Assembly: GCF_001261735.1 (NCBI RefSeq)
Contig: NZ_CVRP01000006.1
Span: forward strand, 124,001-188,000
DNA from: Dysgonomonas sp. BGC7
GTDB lineage: Bacteria; Bacteroidota; Bacteroidia; Bacteroidales; Dysgonomonadaceae
Reading direction: 5' to 3'
DNA: 64,000 nucleotides
Of the stretch, positions 34,833-43,768 are shown piece by piece. The notes below the pieces were generated by a model that made no database searches, was not told where the DNA came from, and saw only the letters and a list, made by a program, of their open reading frames with translations. Every line of letters begins with the position of its first letter. Within the stretch, counting starts at the first letter, position 1. The position numbers and the translations under genes are program-made.

Positions 34833-35498
34833 TTAAGATTTAAATTTGGCGATGACAGTCTGATTACCTGTTACCTTCTGATCCATCTCTACAAGTATCT
34901 CTGTGCCTACAGGAAGATATACGTCAACTCGCGATCCGAGCTTAATAAATCCCAGATGCTCATCTATATGGGCAACTTCTCCCGGTTGTGCATATGTGAC
35001 AATTCGTCTGGCCATGGCTCCGGCAACTTGTCTCAATAAAATTTGATGGCTGCCATCTTCTGTTTCCATAACCACTGTAGATCTTTCGTTCTCTGTGCTC
35101 GATTTGGGTAGATATGCTGCCATAAACCGTCCGTCATGGTGCTTAGACAACAAAACCTTCCCGTTGATAGGGTACCAGTTTGCATGCACATTGAACGGAG
35201 ACATAAATATGGAGACAATTATTCTTTTATCATTAAAGTATTCACCTTCATAGACCTCTTCTATTGCTACAACTTTTCCGTCGGCTGAAGCTACAACAAC
35301 ATTATCTGTCTCACCCTTGAATTGGCGATATGGGCTTCTGTAAAAATTGAGCACGATAAGGAACAGCACCAAGGATATAGCACCTATAATATAGGATAGG
35401 AAAGAATGTTGGAAAAAGTACCACAGTGCTCCGTTAAGCAGAACAAGAATAATAAAGTATGTTGTTAAAACGCCACGTCCTTCGTGATGAACTTTCAT
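34833..35498 (-). CDS. psd: Phosphatidylserine decarboxylase (Psd-A type)
   Basis: With ATG 35498 as start the protein is 221 residues (MKVHHEGRGVLTTYF). It has two N-terminal hydrophobic segments and the FMSPFNVHANWYPI block. The self-cleavage site is in LGFIKLGSRVDVYLP, where Gly188-Ser189 would yield the pyruvoyl cofactor. It turns phosphatidylserine into phosphatidylethanolamine. The frame is open to 35591 but a TACTTTTG -7 box lies at 35542-35535, upstream of ATG 35498, so the shorter start is right. It heads the psd-pssA pair. Confidence 0.94.
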   Translation of the reverse strand: MKVHHEGRGVLTTYFIILVLLNGALWYFFQHSFLSYIIGAISLVLFLIVLNFYRSPYRQFKGETDNVVVASADGKVVAIEEVYEGEYFNDKRIIVSIFMSPFNVHANWYPINGKVLLSKHHDGRFMAAYLPKSSTENERSTVVMETEDGSHQILLRQVAGAMARRIVTYAQPGEVAHIDEHLGFIKLGSRVDVYLPVGTEILVEMDQKVTGNQTVIAKFKS

Positions 35499-35534
35499 GT
35501 TATTATATTGTAATAATATATCTATTGTAAGTTG

Positions 35535-35542
35535 CAAAAGTA
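35535..35542 (-). promoter_or_regulatory. -7 box (TACTTTTG) for psd-pssA
   Basis: It lies 36 nt before ATG 35498 and excludes the longer frame. Confidence 0.6.
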
Positions 35543-35710
35543 TCTTTATTTGCCGATATATACAAATTTGACCTCTTAATTTTGAAGGCAAAGGAAAAGA
35601 GAGACTTGCTGATTAGTGAAAATATCGTCTGCTCTTTTTCTATTATAGATGCCTATCAGTAGTTGACCTTTATATAAAACGACTATCTGTAAGATTTCTG
35701 TAAAGTGTCA

Positions 35711-35739
35711 TTTTAACTAAAACCTTACAAAGTTGTACA
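35711..35739 (+). repeat. 29-nt dispersed repeat, copy B
   Basis: It matches 21867-21895 at 28 of 29 positions. Both copies lie in gene-free gaps and both are followed downstream by TATAGATAAAGTTT. Confidence 0.75.
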
Positions 35740-35884
35740 TTCTTTAACTTGTTTTCATTTTGTTCCTTTTTGACCTGTCTTATCCGATCCCGTCTTTCTA
35801 TAGATAAAGTTTTGTTAACCTTATAGGAGAGTAAAGCTCTCCTGTAAGATGTAGATTAAATTACAGGTTTGTATTATACATAAA

Positions 35885-35920
35885 AATAGCCGGAAGATAT
35901 TATTTTCCGGCTAATCTTTT
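35885..35920 (-). terminator. Terminator after guaA
   Basis: AGCCGGA (35888-35894) pairs with TCCGGCT (35906-35912). On the minus strand the stem is followed by CTATTTTTATG. It lies 24 bp past the guaA stop. Confidence 0.8.
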
Positions 35921-35936
35921 TATATAATCGAATATC

Positions 35937-37457
35937 TTACTCCCACTCGATGGTAGCAGGTGGTTTTGAAGATATATCATAAACTACACGGTTTACACCT
36001 TGTACCTTGTTGATGATTTCATTAGATACCTTTGCCAGAAACTCGTAAGGAAGATGTGCCCAATCGGCAGTCATCCCGTCAGTAGATGTCACTGCTCTCA
36101 ATGCAATGGTGCTTTCGTATGTGCGTTCGTCACCCATTACTCCTACCGAGCGTATCGGTAATAAGATAGCACCTGCCTGCCATACTTTGTCATACAATTC
36201 ATATTGACGAAGCATGCGGATAAATATATCGTCGGCATTTTGTACTATTTCTACCTTTTCCGGTGTAATATCTCCAAGTATGCGAATGCCCAGTCCCGGT
36301 CCCGGGAAAGGCTGACGTTTTATAAGTGTTTCTTTCATACCCAATTCCAGCCCTACTCTGCGCACTTCATCTTTGAATAGTAAGCGAAGAGGTTCTACTA
36401 ATTTAAGGTGCATTTTTTCGGGTAGTCCACCTACATTATGATGCGACTTGATAACAGTACCGGTTATAGAAAGAGACTCTATCACGTCCGGATATATAGT
36501 ACCCTGTCCAAGCCATTTTATATCTTTCAATTTATGAGCTTCTTCATCGAATACTTCGATAAACCCTTTACCTATAATCTTGCGTTTGCGTTCAGGATCG
36601 GTTTCTCCGGTCAAAGCTTTGTAGAATCGGTCTTTTGCATCCACTCCTATCACATTCAAACCGAGATGTTCATAGTCTTTAAGTACATTCTCAAATTCAT
36701 TCTTACGAAGCAAGCCGTGATTTACAAATACACATGTCAGGTTCTTACCTATGGCTCTGTGTAGTAAAACAGCAGTAACAGAAGAGTCTACTCCTCCCGA
36801 TAGGGCAAGTATTACTTTGTCGTCGCCAATCTGAGATTTTAGTTCTTCTACAGTAGAATCGATGAAAGAAGCCGGACTCCATCCGCGTTTCGAGTGACAG
36901 ATATTAAGGAAGTTACTCAAAAGGCGTGTTCCGTCTGTCGTATGATATACCTCGGGGTGAAATTGTACAGCCCAGGTTTCTTCTCCTTTTATTTTGTAAG
37001 CAGCAGCTTCTACATCTTCTGTGCTTGCTACAACCTCAAAGCTTTCGGGTAAAACTGTAATAGAGTCACCGTGCGACATCCATACCTGCGATCCTTCCGA
37101 TATACCATCAAATAGAGGTGCGCCTTGTTTTATCTGAGTAAGATGTGCTCTTCCATATTCGCGAGAATCGCTTTTTTCTACTTTACCTCCCGATATGTAT
37201 GCCAGATATTGTGCACCATAGCAAATTCCTAATATTGGATATTTCCCTCTTATTTCGCTCAGATCAGGCTTGAAAGAATCTGCATCGTTGACAGAAAAAG
37301 GACTACCCGAAAGGATAACTCCTTTTATTGTTTCATCCCCAAAAGGGAATTTATTGTAAGGGACTATTTCGCAGTAAGTATTTAGTTCTCTGACCCGGCG
37401 GCCAATAAGTTGGGTGGTTTGTGACCCGAAATCGAGGATAATGATTTTCTCTTGCAT
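35937..37457 (-). CDS. guaA: GMP synthase (glutamine-hydrolysing)
   Basis: The 506-residue two-domain enzyme has the class I amidotransferase at residues 1-190, with the nucleophile Cys in [12 protein letters not shown] and the partner His-Glu in [12 protein letters not shown]. The ATP-pyrophosphatase domain has [10 protein letters not shown], and the C-terminal block is [20 protein letters not shown]. It aminates XMP, the product of xpt and of IMP dehydrogenase. A TATCTTTG box (37504-37497) gives a leader of about 35 nt. The hairpin at 35888-35912 plus a T-run on the minus strand terminates it. Confidence 0.97.
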   Translation of the reverse strand: MQEKIIILDFGSQTTQLIGRRVRELNTYCEIVPYNKFPFGDETIKGVILSGSPFSVNDADSFKPDLSEIRGKYPILGICYGAQYLAYISGGKVEKSDSREYGRAHLTQIKQGAPLFDGISEGSQVWMSHGDSITVLPESFEVVASTEDVEAAAYKIKGEETWAVQFHPEVYHTTDGTRLLSNFLNICHSKRGWSPASFIDSTVEELKSQIGDDKVILALSGGVDSSVTAVLLHRAIGKNLTCVFVNHGLLRKNEFENVLKDYEHLGLNVIGVDAKDRFYKALTGETDPERKRKIIGKGFIEVFDEEAHKLKDIKWLGQGTIYPDVIESLSITGTVIKSHHNVGGLPEKMHLKLVEPLRLLFKDEVRRVGLELGMKETLIKRQPFPGPGLGIRILGDITPEKVEIVQNADDIFIRMLRQYELYDKVWQAGAILLPIRSVGVMGDERTYESTIALRAVTSTDGMTADWAHLPYEFLAKVSNEIINKVQGVNRVVYDISSKPPATIEWE

Positions 37458-37496
37458 AGGATTAATAATATGTGAGAGTTATTATTTTTATGCGCA

Positions 37497-37504
37497 CAAA
37501 GATA
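37497..37504 (-). promoter_or_regulatory. -7 box (TATCTTTG) for guaA
   Basis: It lies 39 nt before ATG 37457. Confidence 0.6.
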
Positions 37505-37923
37505 CATCATTTTTTTGATATACGAATATTCGAAATCCTTTGAACCGACTCGAAACATATGCTCTTTCCTATTCTGCCAATCGATATGTATTTTAAACTC
37601 GTCTTGGCTTTTCAACCACGAAGTGGCACAGAGTAGCACGGAGTATAAAATATCGGGAAGAAAGGCTATTTTACACATTTTTTGTTCAAGAACCGTTTCG
37701 TGATCTTGAAAAAACTCCGTTTTACTCTGTGGTTGAAATAAAAGTCGAGACGACTTCGTAGATAAAGTTTAGAGAATCAGTTTATAAAGACTTCTGGCTA
37801 CAGTTTAATTTATCAAAATGTTTTAAAACAAAATTTTTTACAATGGCTATAATAAAATAAATAACTAATTTTGAGCATATATAAACAAAGAGAGTTAAAA
37901 AGGCTACAACCTTGTATAAAAAT
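37505..37923. other. Gene-free gap upstream of guaA and the nuclease gene
   Basis: No gene is supported here. It holds the second inverted-repeat element (37601-37754), TAGATAAAGTTTAGA (37759-37773) and an AT-rich stretch before the nuclease gene. Confidence 0.6.
37601..37754. repeat. Inverted-repeat (MITE-like) element, copy 2
   Basis: The 154 bp element has left arm 37601-37644 (GTCTTGGCTTTT, CAACCACG, CACAGAGTAGCACGGAGT) and right arm 37714-37754. Reverse-complemented, the right arm reads GTCGTCTCGACTTTT, CAACCACAGAGTA, ACGGAGT. All motifs recur in the element at 11042-11193. An internal hairpin (TTCAAGA...TCTTGAA) sits at 37684-37709. It lies in the gap between guaA and the nuclease gene and has no open reading frame. 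Confidence 0.75.
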
Positions 37924-38505
37924 ATGGATGCGAAAGTACGTTTGTCAGTTTTAGGGTTTTCTTTCAATCAAACACAGTCCGGGGCATATGGTCTTGTTTT
38001 GGCTGAAGAAGATGGTGTGCGTCGGTTAATGATAGTTGTCGGAGCACCCGAAGCTCAATCTATAGCATTCAATTTGCAGGGTTCTGTACCTCCCCGTCCG
38101 CTCACTCACGACTTGTTCAAGTCGTTGTGTGTCGAGTTGGGTATAATACTGCGCGAAGTGGAGATATATAAATATGAAGACGGAGTTTTTTTTTCAAAAA
38201 TGATTTTTGTACAAGGAGATAAAACAGTACAAATTGAGTCGAGAACATCTGATGCTGTGGGAATAGCTCTCAGAACAAAATCCCCCGTATATACTACCGA
38301 GCTTATAATGCAGGAACAGGCTGTGGTTTTTGAAGATAATGTTATTCAGGAAAATCCGATAGAGGACGAAAAAGACAATCTTGCTCTCGACTATTCTTTG
38401 CTGAATCAGGATGAACTCGAATCGCTGCTGAAAGACGCTATAGCCGGAGAAGACTATGAGCTGGCATCATTGATTCGTGATGAACTGAGAAAGAAGCAGG
38501 AATAA
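37924..38505 (+). CDS. Bifunctional nuclease (DUF151) with C-terminal UVR motif
   Basis: The 193-residue protein (from ATG 37924) has the bifunctional nuclease domain over about residues 1-135: LSVLGFSFNQTQSGAYGLVLAEEDG, RRLMIVVGAPEAQSIA, RPLTHDLFKSL and SRTSDAVGIALR. The tail has a UVR motif, LLKDAIAGEDYELASLIRDELR. Members of this family bind or cut nucleic acid in plants and Mycobacterium; the bacterial role is not settled. A TTG at 37912 in frame is a weaker start. It is alone in its unit. Confidence 0.88.
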   Translation: MDAKVRLSVLGFSFNQTQSGAYGLVLAEEDGVRRLMIVVGAPEAQSIAFNLQGSVPPRPLTHDLFKSLCVELGIILREVEIYKYEDGVFFSKMIFVQGDKTVQIESRTSDAVGIALRTKSPVYTTELIMQEQAVVFEDNVIQENPIEDEKDNLALDYSLLNQDELESLLKDAIAGEDYELASLIRDELRKKQE

Positions 38506-38685
38506 ATACTTTATTATTTAATCAGGCTTGTAGAATTTGAGCTTATATATGCCCATTTAGAATGAAGACAACCGCAAGGACTACCTCTTCAAAATGTGAT
38601 AGCAATTATTTTTATTTATTAAAGTGTTTAAAATCAAATATTTGTGTTTCGTTTTTTAATTTTATTTCAAAAAAAAGAGAAAAAC

Positions 38686-38712
38686 TGTAACCAAATGTGT
38701 ATTCGGGTAGTC
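38686..38712 (+). promoter_or_regulatory. Possible ECF-type promoter for the sigma operon
   Basis: TGTAACC (38686-38692) and TAGTC (38708-38712), 15 bp apart, resemble an ECF -35/-10 pair. No TAnnTTTG box is present in this gap, which would fit autoregulation. The match is only by eye. Confidence 0.3.
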
Positions 38713-38757
38713 ATATTTACGAAAACAGAATATTAATGATATAAATAATATTGAATT

Positions 38758-39144
38758 ATGGAAGATTTTATGGATGGTCTGGTGCCAATACTTGGTGTGA
38801 TATGCATATTTGGACTCCCTGTTATATTGGGCACATATCTGGTCGCAAAATCTATATCTGCAAGACGTGAAGAAAGAATGACTTTGGTAAGGCAAGGTAT
38901 AATTCCTCCCGAAAAAAGAAAACCGACTCCGAACAAATACAGATCGCTTCGCAATGGCTTCTTATGTATCGGAATAGCAATCGGACTTATAGTCGGTATT
39001 GTAATAATAGAAACTGCACTGAAAGATATGGACTATGATTTCCTTATACCTGTGGCATGCGTCATGCTATTTCTGGGTATAGCCTATGTGGCCTTTTATA
39101 CAGTTGTTAAGGATAAATCGGAACTGGACAACGACGCCGAATAA
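38758..39144 (+). CDS. DUF6249-like small membrane protein in ECF sigma operon
   Basis: The 128-residue protein has hydrophobic helices at about residues 8-29, 68-85 and 95-115. A basic cytosolic loop between (REERMTLVRQGIIPPEKRK) resembles DUF6249 proteins, which often flank ECF sigma genes in Bacteroidetes. The stop overlaps the sigma start by one base (TAATG). It may sense or tune the sigma factor. I cannot say more from sequence. Confidence 0.75.
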   Translation: MEDFMDGLVPILGVICIFGLPVILGTYLVAKSISARREERMTLVRQGIIPPEKRKPTPNKYRSLRNGFLCIGIAIGLIVGIVIIETALKDMDYDFLIPVACVMLFLGIAYVAFYTVVKDKSELDNDAE

Positions 39145-39704
39145 TGGACGAAAAGCTACAGATACGCAAAGTTCTGAAAGGAGATACTTCTGCTTTCGGA
39201 TACTTTGTGGATACCTATCAAGACATGGCCATTACTATAGCCTACCGCATCTGTGGCAACAAGCAGGATGCGGAAGATATAGTACAGAATGCCTTTGTCA
39301 AAGCTTTTCATAACTTACATACTTTTCGGTCCGACAGTAAATTCTCTACTTGGTTTTATCGTATAGTCTATAATACGGCTGTAACAGAAACACGCTCTTC
39401 GACATACAACACGGAATTTGTTGACTACAAGCTTATTGATTCAGACTCTTCTTTTTCCGATCTGGACACAATGGCTCAGGTAGAAGACAGAGAACGTAAG
39501 GCAATGGTTAACGATGCTCTGGAAAAAATGCCTAAAGATGAAGGGGTTTTGCTCACGTTATACTATCTGGAAGATACCTCGGTGAAAGATATAGCCCAGA
39601 TAACCGGATTGACAGATACAAACATAAAAGTTAAACTGCATAGGGCACGAAAGCGGTTTGCCGAAGAGATGAGTAAGCTTATGAAATATGAAGTGCCTGA
39701 TTAA
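39144..39704 (+). CDS. ECF-type RNA polymerase sigma factor
   Basis: The 186-residue sigma-70 family member has region 2 at residues about 20-85 (FGYFVDTYQDMAITIAYRICGNKQDAEDIVQNAFVKAF). It has region 4 at residues about 130-175 (EGVLLTLYYLEDTSVKDIAQITGLTDTNIKVKLHRARKRF), with a clear helix-turn-helix. It lacks region 3 and the long N-terminus, so it is of the ECF type. It overlaps the upstream membrane gene by one base and is followed by another small membrane gene, the usual anti-sigma layout. A possible ECF-like promoter (TGTAACC and TAGTC) lies at 38686-38712. Confidence 0.93.
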   Translation: MDEKLQIRKVLKGDTSAFGYFVDTYQDMAITIAYRICGNKQDAEDIVQNAFVKAFHNLHTFRSDSKFSTWFYRIVYNTAVTETRSSTYNTEFVDYKLIDSDSSFSDLDTMAQVEDRERKAMVNDALEKMPKDEGVLLTLYYLEDTSVKDIAQITGLTDTNIKVKLHRARKRFAEEMSKLMKYEVPD

Positions 39705-39725
39705 AAATTTTATTACTTTTGAATT

Positions 39726-40091
39726 ATGGATAATAATAACATACAAAAAATGCAAGATGATAAGATCAAAGATCTGCTTTCAGGCACTACGCTGAAAGCC
39801 TCTGATAATCTTAAATATAGAATAATGCATCAGATTGAGGCCGAAAAAGCCTTAGCTCCCAAGAAGGCTACAGCTTCGCGCTTCCCTCTCGAAAATATGC
39901 TTTCTATTTTTGGTATAATGTACGCACTTATAGCCGTTGTTGGTTTGGTGGTATATTTTACATCGGGTGCAGAGTCTCTTCTGTCGGCTGTATTCTACAT
40001 CCCTGCGCTATCCATAGCATCTATATGTATGATGTTTTGGGCAATATCTGTGTTCGATGACAAAAGACGAAGCGAACATAAAAGTAAATAA
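39726..40091 (+). CDS. Small membrane protein, possible anti-sigma factor
   Basis: The 121-residue protein has a soluble N-terminal part (residues 1-58, charged, with a possible ECF-binding helical segment KIKDLLSGTTLKAS). Two hydrophobic helices follow at about 61-82 and 92-110. Position after an ECF sigma gene with a 21 bp gap suggests an anti-sigma factor. There is no zinc HxxxCxxC motif. The family is not recognised. Confidence 0.6.
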   Translation: MDNNNIQKMQDDKIKDLLSGTTLKASDNLKYRIMHQIEAEKALAPKKATASRFPLENMLSIFGIMYALIAVVGLVVYFTSGAESLLSAVFYIPALSIASICMMFWAISVFDDKRRSEHKSK

Positions 40092-40111
40092 GAAATCTAA
40101 ACTTACTTGTC

Positions 40112-41059
40112 TTACCTTTGTAAAGGTTCTGCAATTATGGCACAAATACCTCGTTGATTTTTTCCTCCAACCCAATTGTTTGCCTGTACTAAGCAGATAG
40201 CAGTTGTAGGTGTAATCCATATTTCGGCAGGAGGAAAATCACGATGATTATTCTTAAATAGCTCATTGTATTTATCCCTCAATGTAGTTTGAGTTATATC
40301 TTTACCTTCATAAATATATTTCGATGGACCATATAGTTCTGTTATATATGAACTAAGGAAAGTATATTCCATTTTATACTTGACTTCCAAGGCCTCTCTG
40401 TCATCGCTGTCTGGATGCCAATTAAAATCATTTATGTCAGGTGTCGATATTGTTTTTGTGCTTTTAAAATTAGACTCTGCCGACCAAGGTACTAAAAACA
40501 TTTCAACATACTCTCTATCTATATCTTCAACTATATAATATAGATTTAAACTCACCCCTCCTATTTTTGTCCACCCTTCATGGGTTGGAAGATAGTTGTT
40601 AGGAGTAAGCCCTGTAGTATAATATAGATATTCATTTTTAATCTTGGTATTCCATTTTATATTAAAAAAATCTCCCTTTGGTTTTTCAACTGTATATGTA
40701 ACGGAATCAATACTGACAGCCTTTCCATCCTTGTATCCTAATGCATACGCTTTATTTTCCCCGATACGGTAATCCGTAATTCTTATATCCCTTTCGTCTT
40801 TTTCCCCAGCAAAGAAAAATATTCCATACACTACTCCGTTTGTTTTCCATGTGATGCTGTCGTAAGTATTGTAGAGTAAATCCAGATCGACGTCTATACT
40901 CAATTTTATATCCTCAAAAGGAACAATGCTGGTTTTTGATGCTATGAGCTTTATTGAAGAGTCTGGCTCTACATGTATTTCATCATCATTTGAACAAGCC
41001 GAAAACAATAAAGTTAATGAAAAGAGAGCTAAGCTAAGTTTTAAGAATGAGTTTCTCAT
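40112..41059 (-). CDS. Hypothetical outer-surface or periplasmic lipoprotein
   Basis: The 315-residue protein has a lipoprotein signal with lipobox LFSAC (Cys21), then SNDDEI. The acidic residues just after Cys fit surface export in Bacteroidetes. The body is beta-rich with many aromatic residues and repeated SIDSVTYTV-like strands. No enzyme motif is visible. It is convergent to the ECF operon. A TATATTTG -7 box lies at 41098-41091. Confidence 0.7.
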   Translation of the reverse strand: MRNSFLKLSLALFSLTLLFSACSNDDEIHVEPDSSIKLIASKTSIVPFEDIKLSIDVDLDLLYNTYDSITWKTNGVVYGIFFFAGEKDERDIRITDYRIGENKAYALGYKDGKAVSIDSVTYTVEKPKGDFFNIKWNTKIKNEYLYYTTGLTPNNYLPTHEGWTKIGGVSLNLYYIVEDIDREYVEMFLVPWSAESNFKSTKTISTPDINDFNWHPDSDDREALEVKYKMEYTFLSSYITELYGPSKYIYEGKDITQTTLRDKYNELFKNNHRDFPPAEIWITPTTAICLVQANNWVGGKNQRGICAIIAEPLQR

Positions 41060-41090
41060 AAGTTTGTTTCATTAGGTGTTATTCGCAAGA

Positions 41091-41098
41091 CAAATATA
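41091..41098 (-). promoter_or_regulatory. -7 box (TATATTTG) for the lipoprotein gene
   Basis: It lies 31 nt before ATG 41059. Confidence 0.55.
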
Positions 41099-41210
41099 AT
41101 AATATAAAATGGAACAAGAACAGTGTTTTAACTATCAATAGCTAGTATTGATTAAATAAGTTTTCAATGTCAATTCGTACCGTTGTATATATTCAGTGAA
41201 TAAAAAGTTT

Positions 41211-41218
41211 TATCTTTG
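41211..41218 (+). promoter_or_regulatory. -7 box (TATCTTTG) for ychF
   Basis: It lies 30 nt before ATG 41249. Confidence 0.6.
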
Positions 41219-41248
41219 TAGCCTGAAAATAAAAACTATAAAAGAATA

Positions 41249-42352
41249 ATGGCATTACAATGTGGTATAGTTGGGCTTCCCAACGTAGGTAAATCGACTT
41301 TGTTCAACTGTTTATCAAATGCGAAAGCTCAATCGGCAAACTTCCCTTTTTGCACCATAGAACCCAATGTCGGGGTTATAACAGTTCCTGACGAACGGTT
41401 AAATAAGCTTTCAGAGTTGGTGAAACCAAACCGTATTGTTCCCACTACGGTAGAAATAGTGGATATAGCCGGTCTTGTAAAAGGAGCCAGTAAGGGAGAA
41501 GGATTAGGAAATAAATTTTTGGCGAATATCCGTGAGACAGATGCTATCCTGCATGTATTGCGTTGCTTCGATGACGACAATATTACACACGTGGACGGTA
41601 GTGTAAACCCTGTTCGCGACAAAGAGATAATAGACATAGAACTCCAGTTGAAAGATCTGGAAACCGTACAAGCCCGATTACAAAAAGTAGAAAAACAAGC
41701 AAAAACAGGAGGCGACAAAGACGCTAAACGTGCCTATGATGTCCTTTTGCAATTTAAAGAGGCTTTGGATCAAGGCCGGTCTGCACGTACAGTTAAGTTC
41801 GATAATAAAGAAGATGAAAAAATAGCCAAAGAGGTGTATTTGCTTACCTACAAACCTGTACTTTATGTATGTAATGTTGACGAAGCCAGTGCCGTATCGG
41901 GTAATAAATATGTGGAGCAGGTGCGTGAGGCTGTAAAGGACGAAGATGCAGAGATACTGGTTGTAGCAGCAAAGATAGAATCGGAAATCGCAGAATTTGA
42001 ATCTTACGAAGAGCGTGAAATGTTTCTTTCCGAAATAGGGTTGGAAGAGTCCGGAGTAGCCCGTCTTATCAAGTCGGCTTACAAGCTTTTGGGCTTGCAG
42101 ACATATTTTACAGCAGGAGTTCAGGAAGTTCGTGCATGGACGTTTACTGCCGGATGGAAAGCACCACAATGCGCCGGAGTTATACATACCGACTTCGAAA
42201 AAGGATTTATCCGTGCAGAGGTTATAAAGTTCAATGATTTTGTAACGCTTGGTTCCGAAGCAGCAGTGAAAGAAGCCGGTAAAATGAATGTAGAAGGTAA
42301 AGAATATGTAGTGCAGGATGGTGATATAATGCACTTCCGATTTAATGTATAA
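41249..42352 (+). CDS. ychF: Redox-regulated ATPase/GTPase YchF
   Basis: The 367-residue Obg-family protein has G1 GLPNVGKST, G2/G3 NFPFCTIEPNVG and VDIAGLVKGASKGEGLGNKFL, and the YchF hallmark NVDE in place of NKxD. A coiled-coil insert spans residues about 125-200. The C-terminal TGS domain has TFTAGWKAPQCAGVIHTDFEKGFIRAE. It hydrolyses ATP in preference to GTP and binds ribosomes. A TATCTTTG box (41211-41218) and a 25 nt leader precede it. It probably reads into the fucosyltransferase gene. Confidence 0.96.
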   Translation: MALQCGIVGLPNVGKSTLFNCLSNAKAQSANFPFCTIEPNVGVITVPDERLNKLSELVKPNRIVPTTVEIVDIAGLVKGASKGEGLGNKFLANIRETDAILHVLRCFDDDNITHVDGSVNPVRDKEIIDIELQLKDLETVQARLQKVEKQAKTGGDKDAKRAYDVLLQFKEALDQGRSARTVKFDNKEDEKIAKEVYLLTYKPVLYVCNVDEASAVSGNKYVEQVREAVKDEDAEILVVAAKIESEIAEFESYEEREMFLSEIGLEESGVARLIKSAYKLLGLQTYFTAGVQEVRAWTFTAGWKAPQCAGVIHTDFEKGFIRAEVIKFNDFVTLGSEAAVKEAGKMNVEGKEYVVQDGDIMHFRFNV

Positions 42353-42374
42353 AAATATAGACATCCTTTAAGAA

Positions 42375-43199
42375 ATGATTATAAACTACGATTCTCCCGG
42401 ACAGTTATGTAATAGAATATGGTCTTTAGTGCCATCTATCGCCTACGGTCTCAAATACAAGGAGAAAGTTTTAGTCATTAATATGGATGGATACACAGAA
42501 CCGTTCGACAATCTTAATAAAAATAGACTGGTACGGTTTGCTTCCCGCAAATTGCTTAAAAGAACATTGATGTCTTTCAAAGCTAGAGGCTATATACAGA
42601 ACGGAAGATCGAATATATTCAGAAGACTGTTTGGATTTAATTTTGTCGAAGGCTGGTCTAACAGATTAGGCAATGCCGAAATGGTTGAAGAACAATCGAC
42701 TGAAATAAGGAATATTTTTTCTTTCAATACAAATATCGCAAATGCGGTCGATTCCGAATTCGCAGTATTACCCCAATCGGTGATTGTTGTAGGAGTACAC
42801 ATCAGGCGTGGAGATTATAAAGAATGGCTCGGCGGAATATACTATTATACCGATGAAGAGTATGTGTGTATTCTTAGAAATATCAAAGAGCAGTTTGAAA
42901 GTAGAGGGCAACAGGTAAAATTTCTGTTATGTTCGAATGAAAAGATAAATCTTGAGAATTACAATAGCCTTGAATGTTTTACTTTGAGTTGTTCATCAGG
43001 ATCACATGATTTATACGCTCTTTCTAAATGTGATTATATTATTGGGCCTCCAAGCTCATATTCACAGTGGGCCTCTTTTTGGGGAAGAATACCTGTCAAA
43101 TTTATAAAGTCGGCTAAAGAAATAATAACCTTATCGGATTTTTCAGAAATCATTTCATTCAACAGATTTAGCAATGGAAGTATTCTGAATATTGATTAA
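42375..43199 (+). CDS. Alpha-1,2-fucosyltransferase-like (GT11-type) glycosyltransferase
   Basis: The 274-residue protein starts with GQLCNRIWSLVPSIAYGLK, a GDP-sugar-binding fold N-terminus. The key motif HIRRGDYKEW (residues about 140-150) is the H-x-R-R-G-D-Y signature of GT11. The later DYIIGPPSSYSQWASFWG block is common to fucosyltransferases. It would add fucose from GDP-fucose to a glycan. The exact acceptor is unknown. It lies 22 bp after ychF and is followed by a GNAT gene (20 bp gap). Confidence 0.8.
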   Translation: MIINYDSPGQLCNRIWSLVPSIAYGLKYKEKVLVINMDGYTEPFDNLNKNRLVRFASRKLLKRTLMSFKARGYIQNGRSNIFRRLFGFNFVEGWSNRLGNAEMVEEQSTEIRNIFSFNTNIANAVDSEFAVLPQSVIVVGVHIRRGDYKEWLGGIYYYTDEEYVCILRNIKEQFESRGQQVKFLLCSNEKINLENYNSLECFTLSCSSGSHDLYALSKCDYIIGPPSSYSQWASFWGRIPVKFIKSAKEIITLSDFSEIISFNRFSNGSILNID

Positions 43200-43219
43200 C
43201 ATATTAAAAAAAGAAAACA

Positions 43220-43648
43220 ATGATTGTTTCTGCTGTTAAAAAAGATTATCCGGTGTTGATAGATATATGGGAGAGTGCGGTAAAAGCTACACACCATTTC
43301 TTGTCGGACGAAGACTTCGAATTCTACAAATCCCATATTCCGATCTATTTTCAGCATGTTACACTATTTGTATATAAAGATGACAAAGGTGTGATAAAAG
43401 GATTTTTGGGAGTGGAGGATGATAGTATCGAAATGCTGTTTGTAGATAACGAAAGCCGTGGAACCGGCATAGGACGCGTTTTACTCGATTATGCCGTAAA
43501 TACGCTTAATACTCGCAGAGTAGATGTGAATGAGCACAACACTCAGGCTCTCGAGTTTTATTATCACTTTGGTTTCAGAGAAGTAGACAGATCTGAATAC
43601 GATGGTGAAGGAAAAGAATACCCCATTCTGCATCTCGAGAAAAGTTAA
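43220..43648 (+). CDS. GNAT family N-acetyltransferase
   Basis: The 142-residue protein has the GNAT fold with acetyl-CoA loop ESRGTGIGRVLL (R-x-x-G-x-G) near residues 80-92. The C-terminal helices LEFYYHFGFREVDRSEYD are typical of the YjaB-like subgroup. The substrate is unknown and could be a small amine or a protein terminus. It is 20 bp after the fucosyltransferase gene. Confidence 0.88.
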   Translation: MIVSAVKKDYPVLIDIWESAVKATHHFLSDEDFEFYKSHIPIYFQHVTLFVYKDDKGVIKGFLGVEDDSIEMLFVDNESRGTGIGRVLLDYAVNTLNTRRVDVNEHNTQALEFYYHFGFREVDRSEYDGEGKEYPILHLEKS

Positions 43649-43768
43649 TTGTTTGGGTTATAATACCTCCGCAACGGCATTTTTATACATTACTAATTTG
43701 TAGACCAAGAAAAAATATCTTACTTTGTTTAGTTATTCTTGGCTGATAATGATTAATGAAAAAAAACA

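Larger units (their letters stand above)
35543..35936. other. Gene-free gap between psd promoter and guaA terminator
   Basis: No gene is supported here. It contains the 29-nt repeat copy B and TATAGATAAAGTTT (35799-35812). A 12-bp stem-loop CTTATAGGAGAG / CTCTCCTGTAAG lies at 35820-35848, and the guaA terminator at the end. Confidence 0.6.

Noticed and set aside
41678-42364. Minus-strand open frame of about 228 codons opposite ychF
   Set aside because: It is antisense to a well-supported gene, rich in Cys/Phe/Tyr as shadow frames are, and shows no family match.
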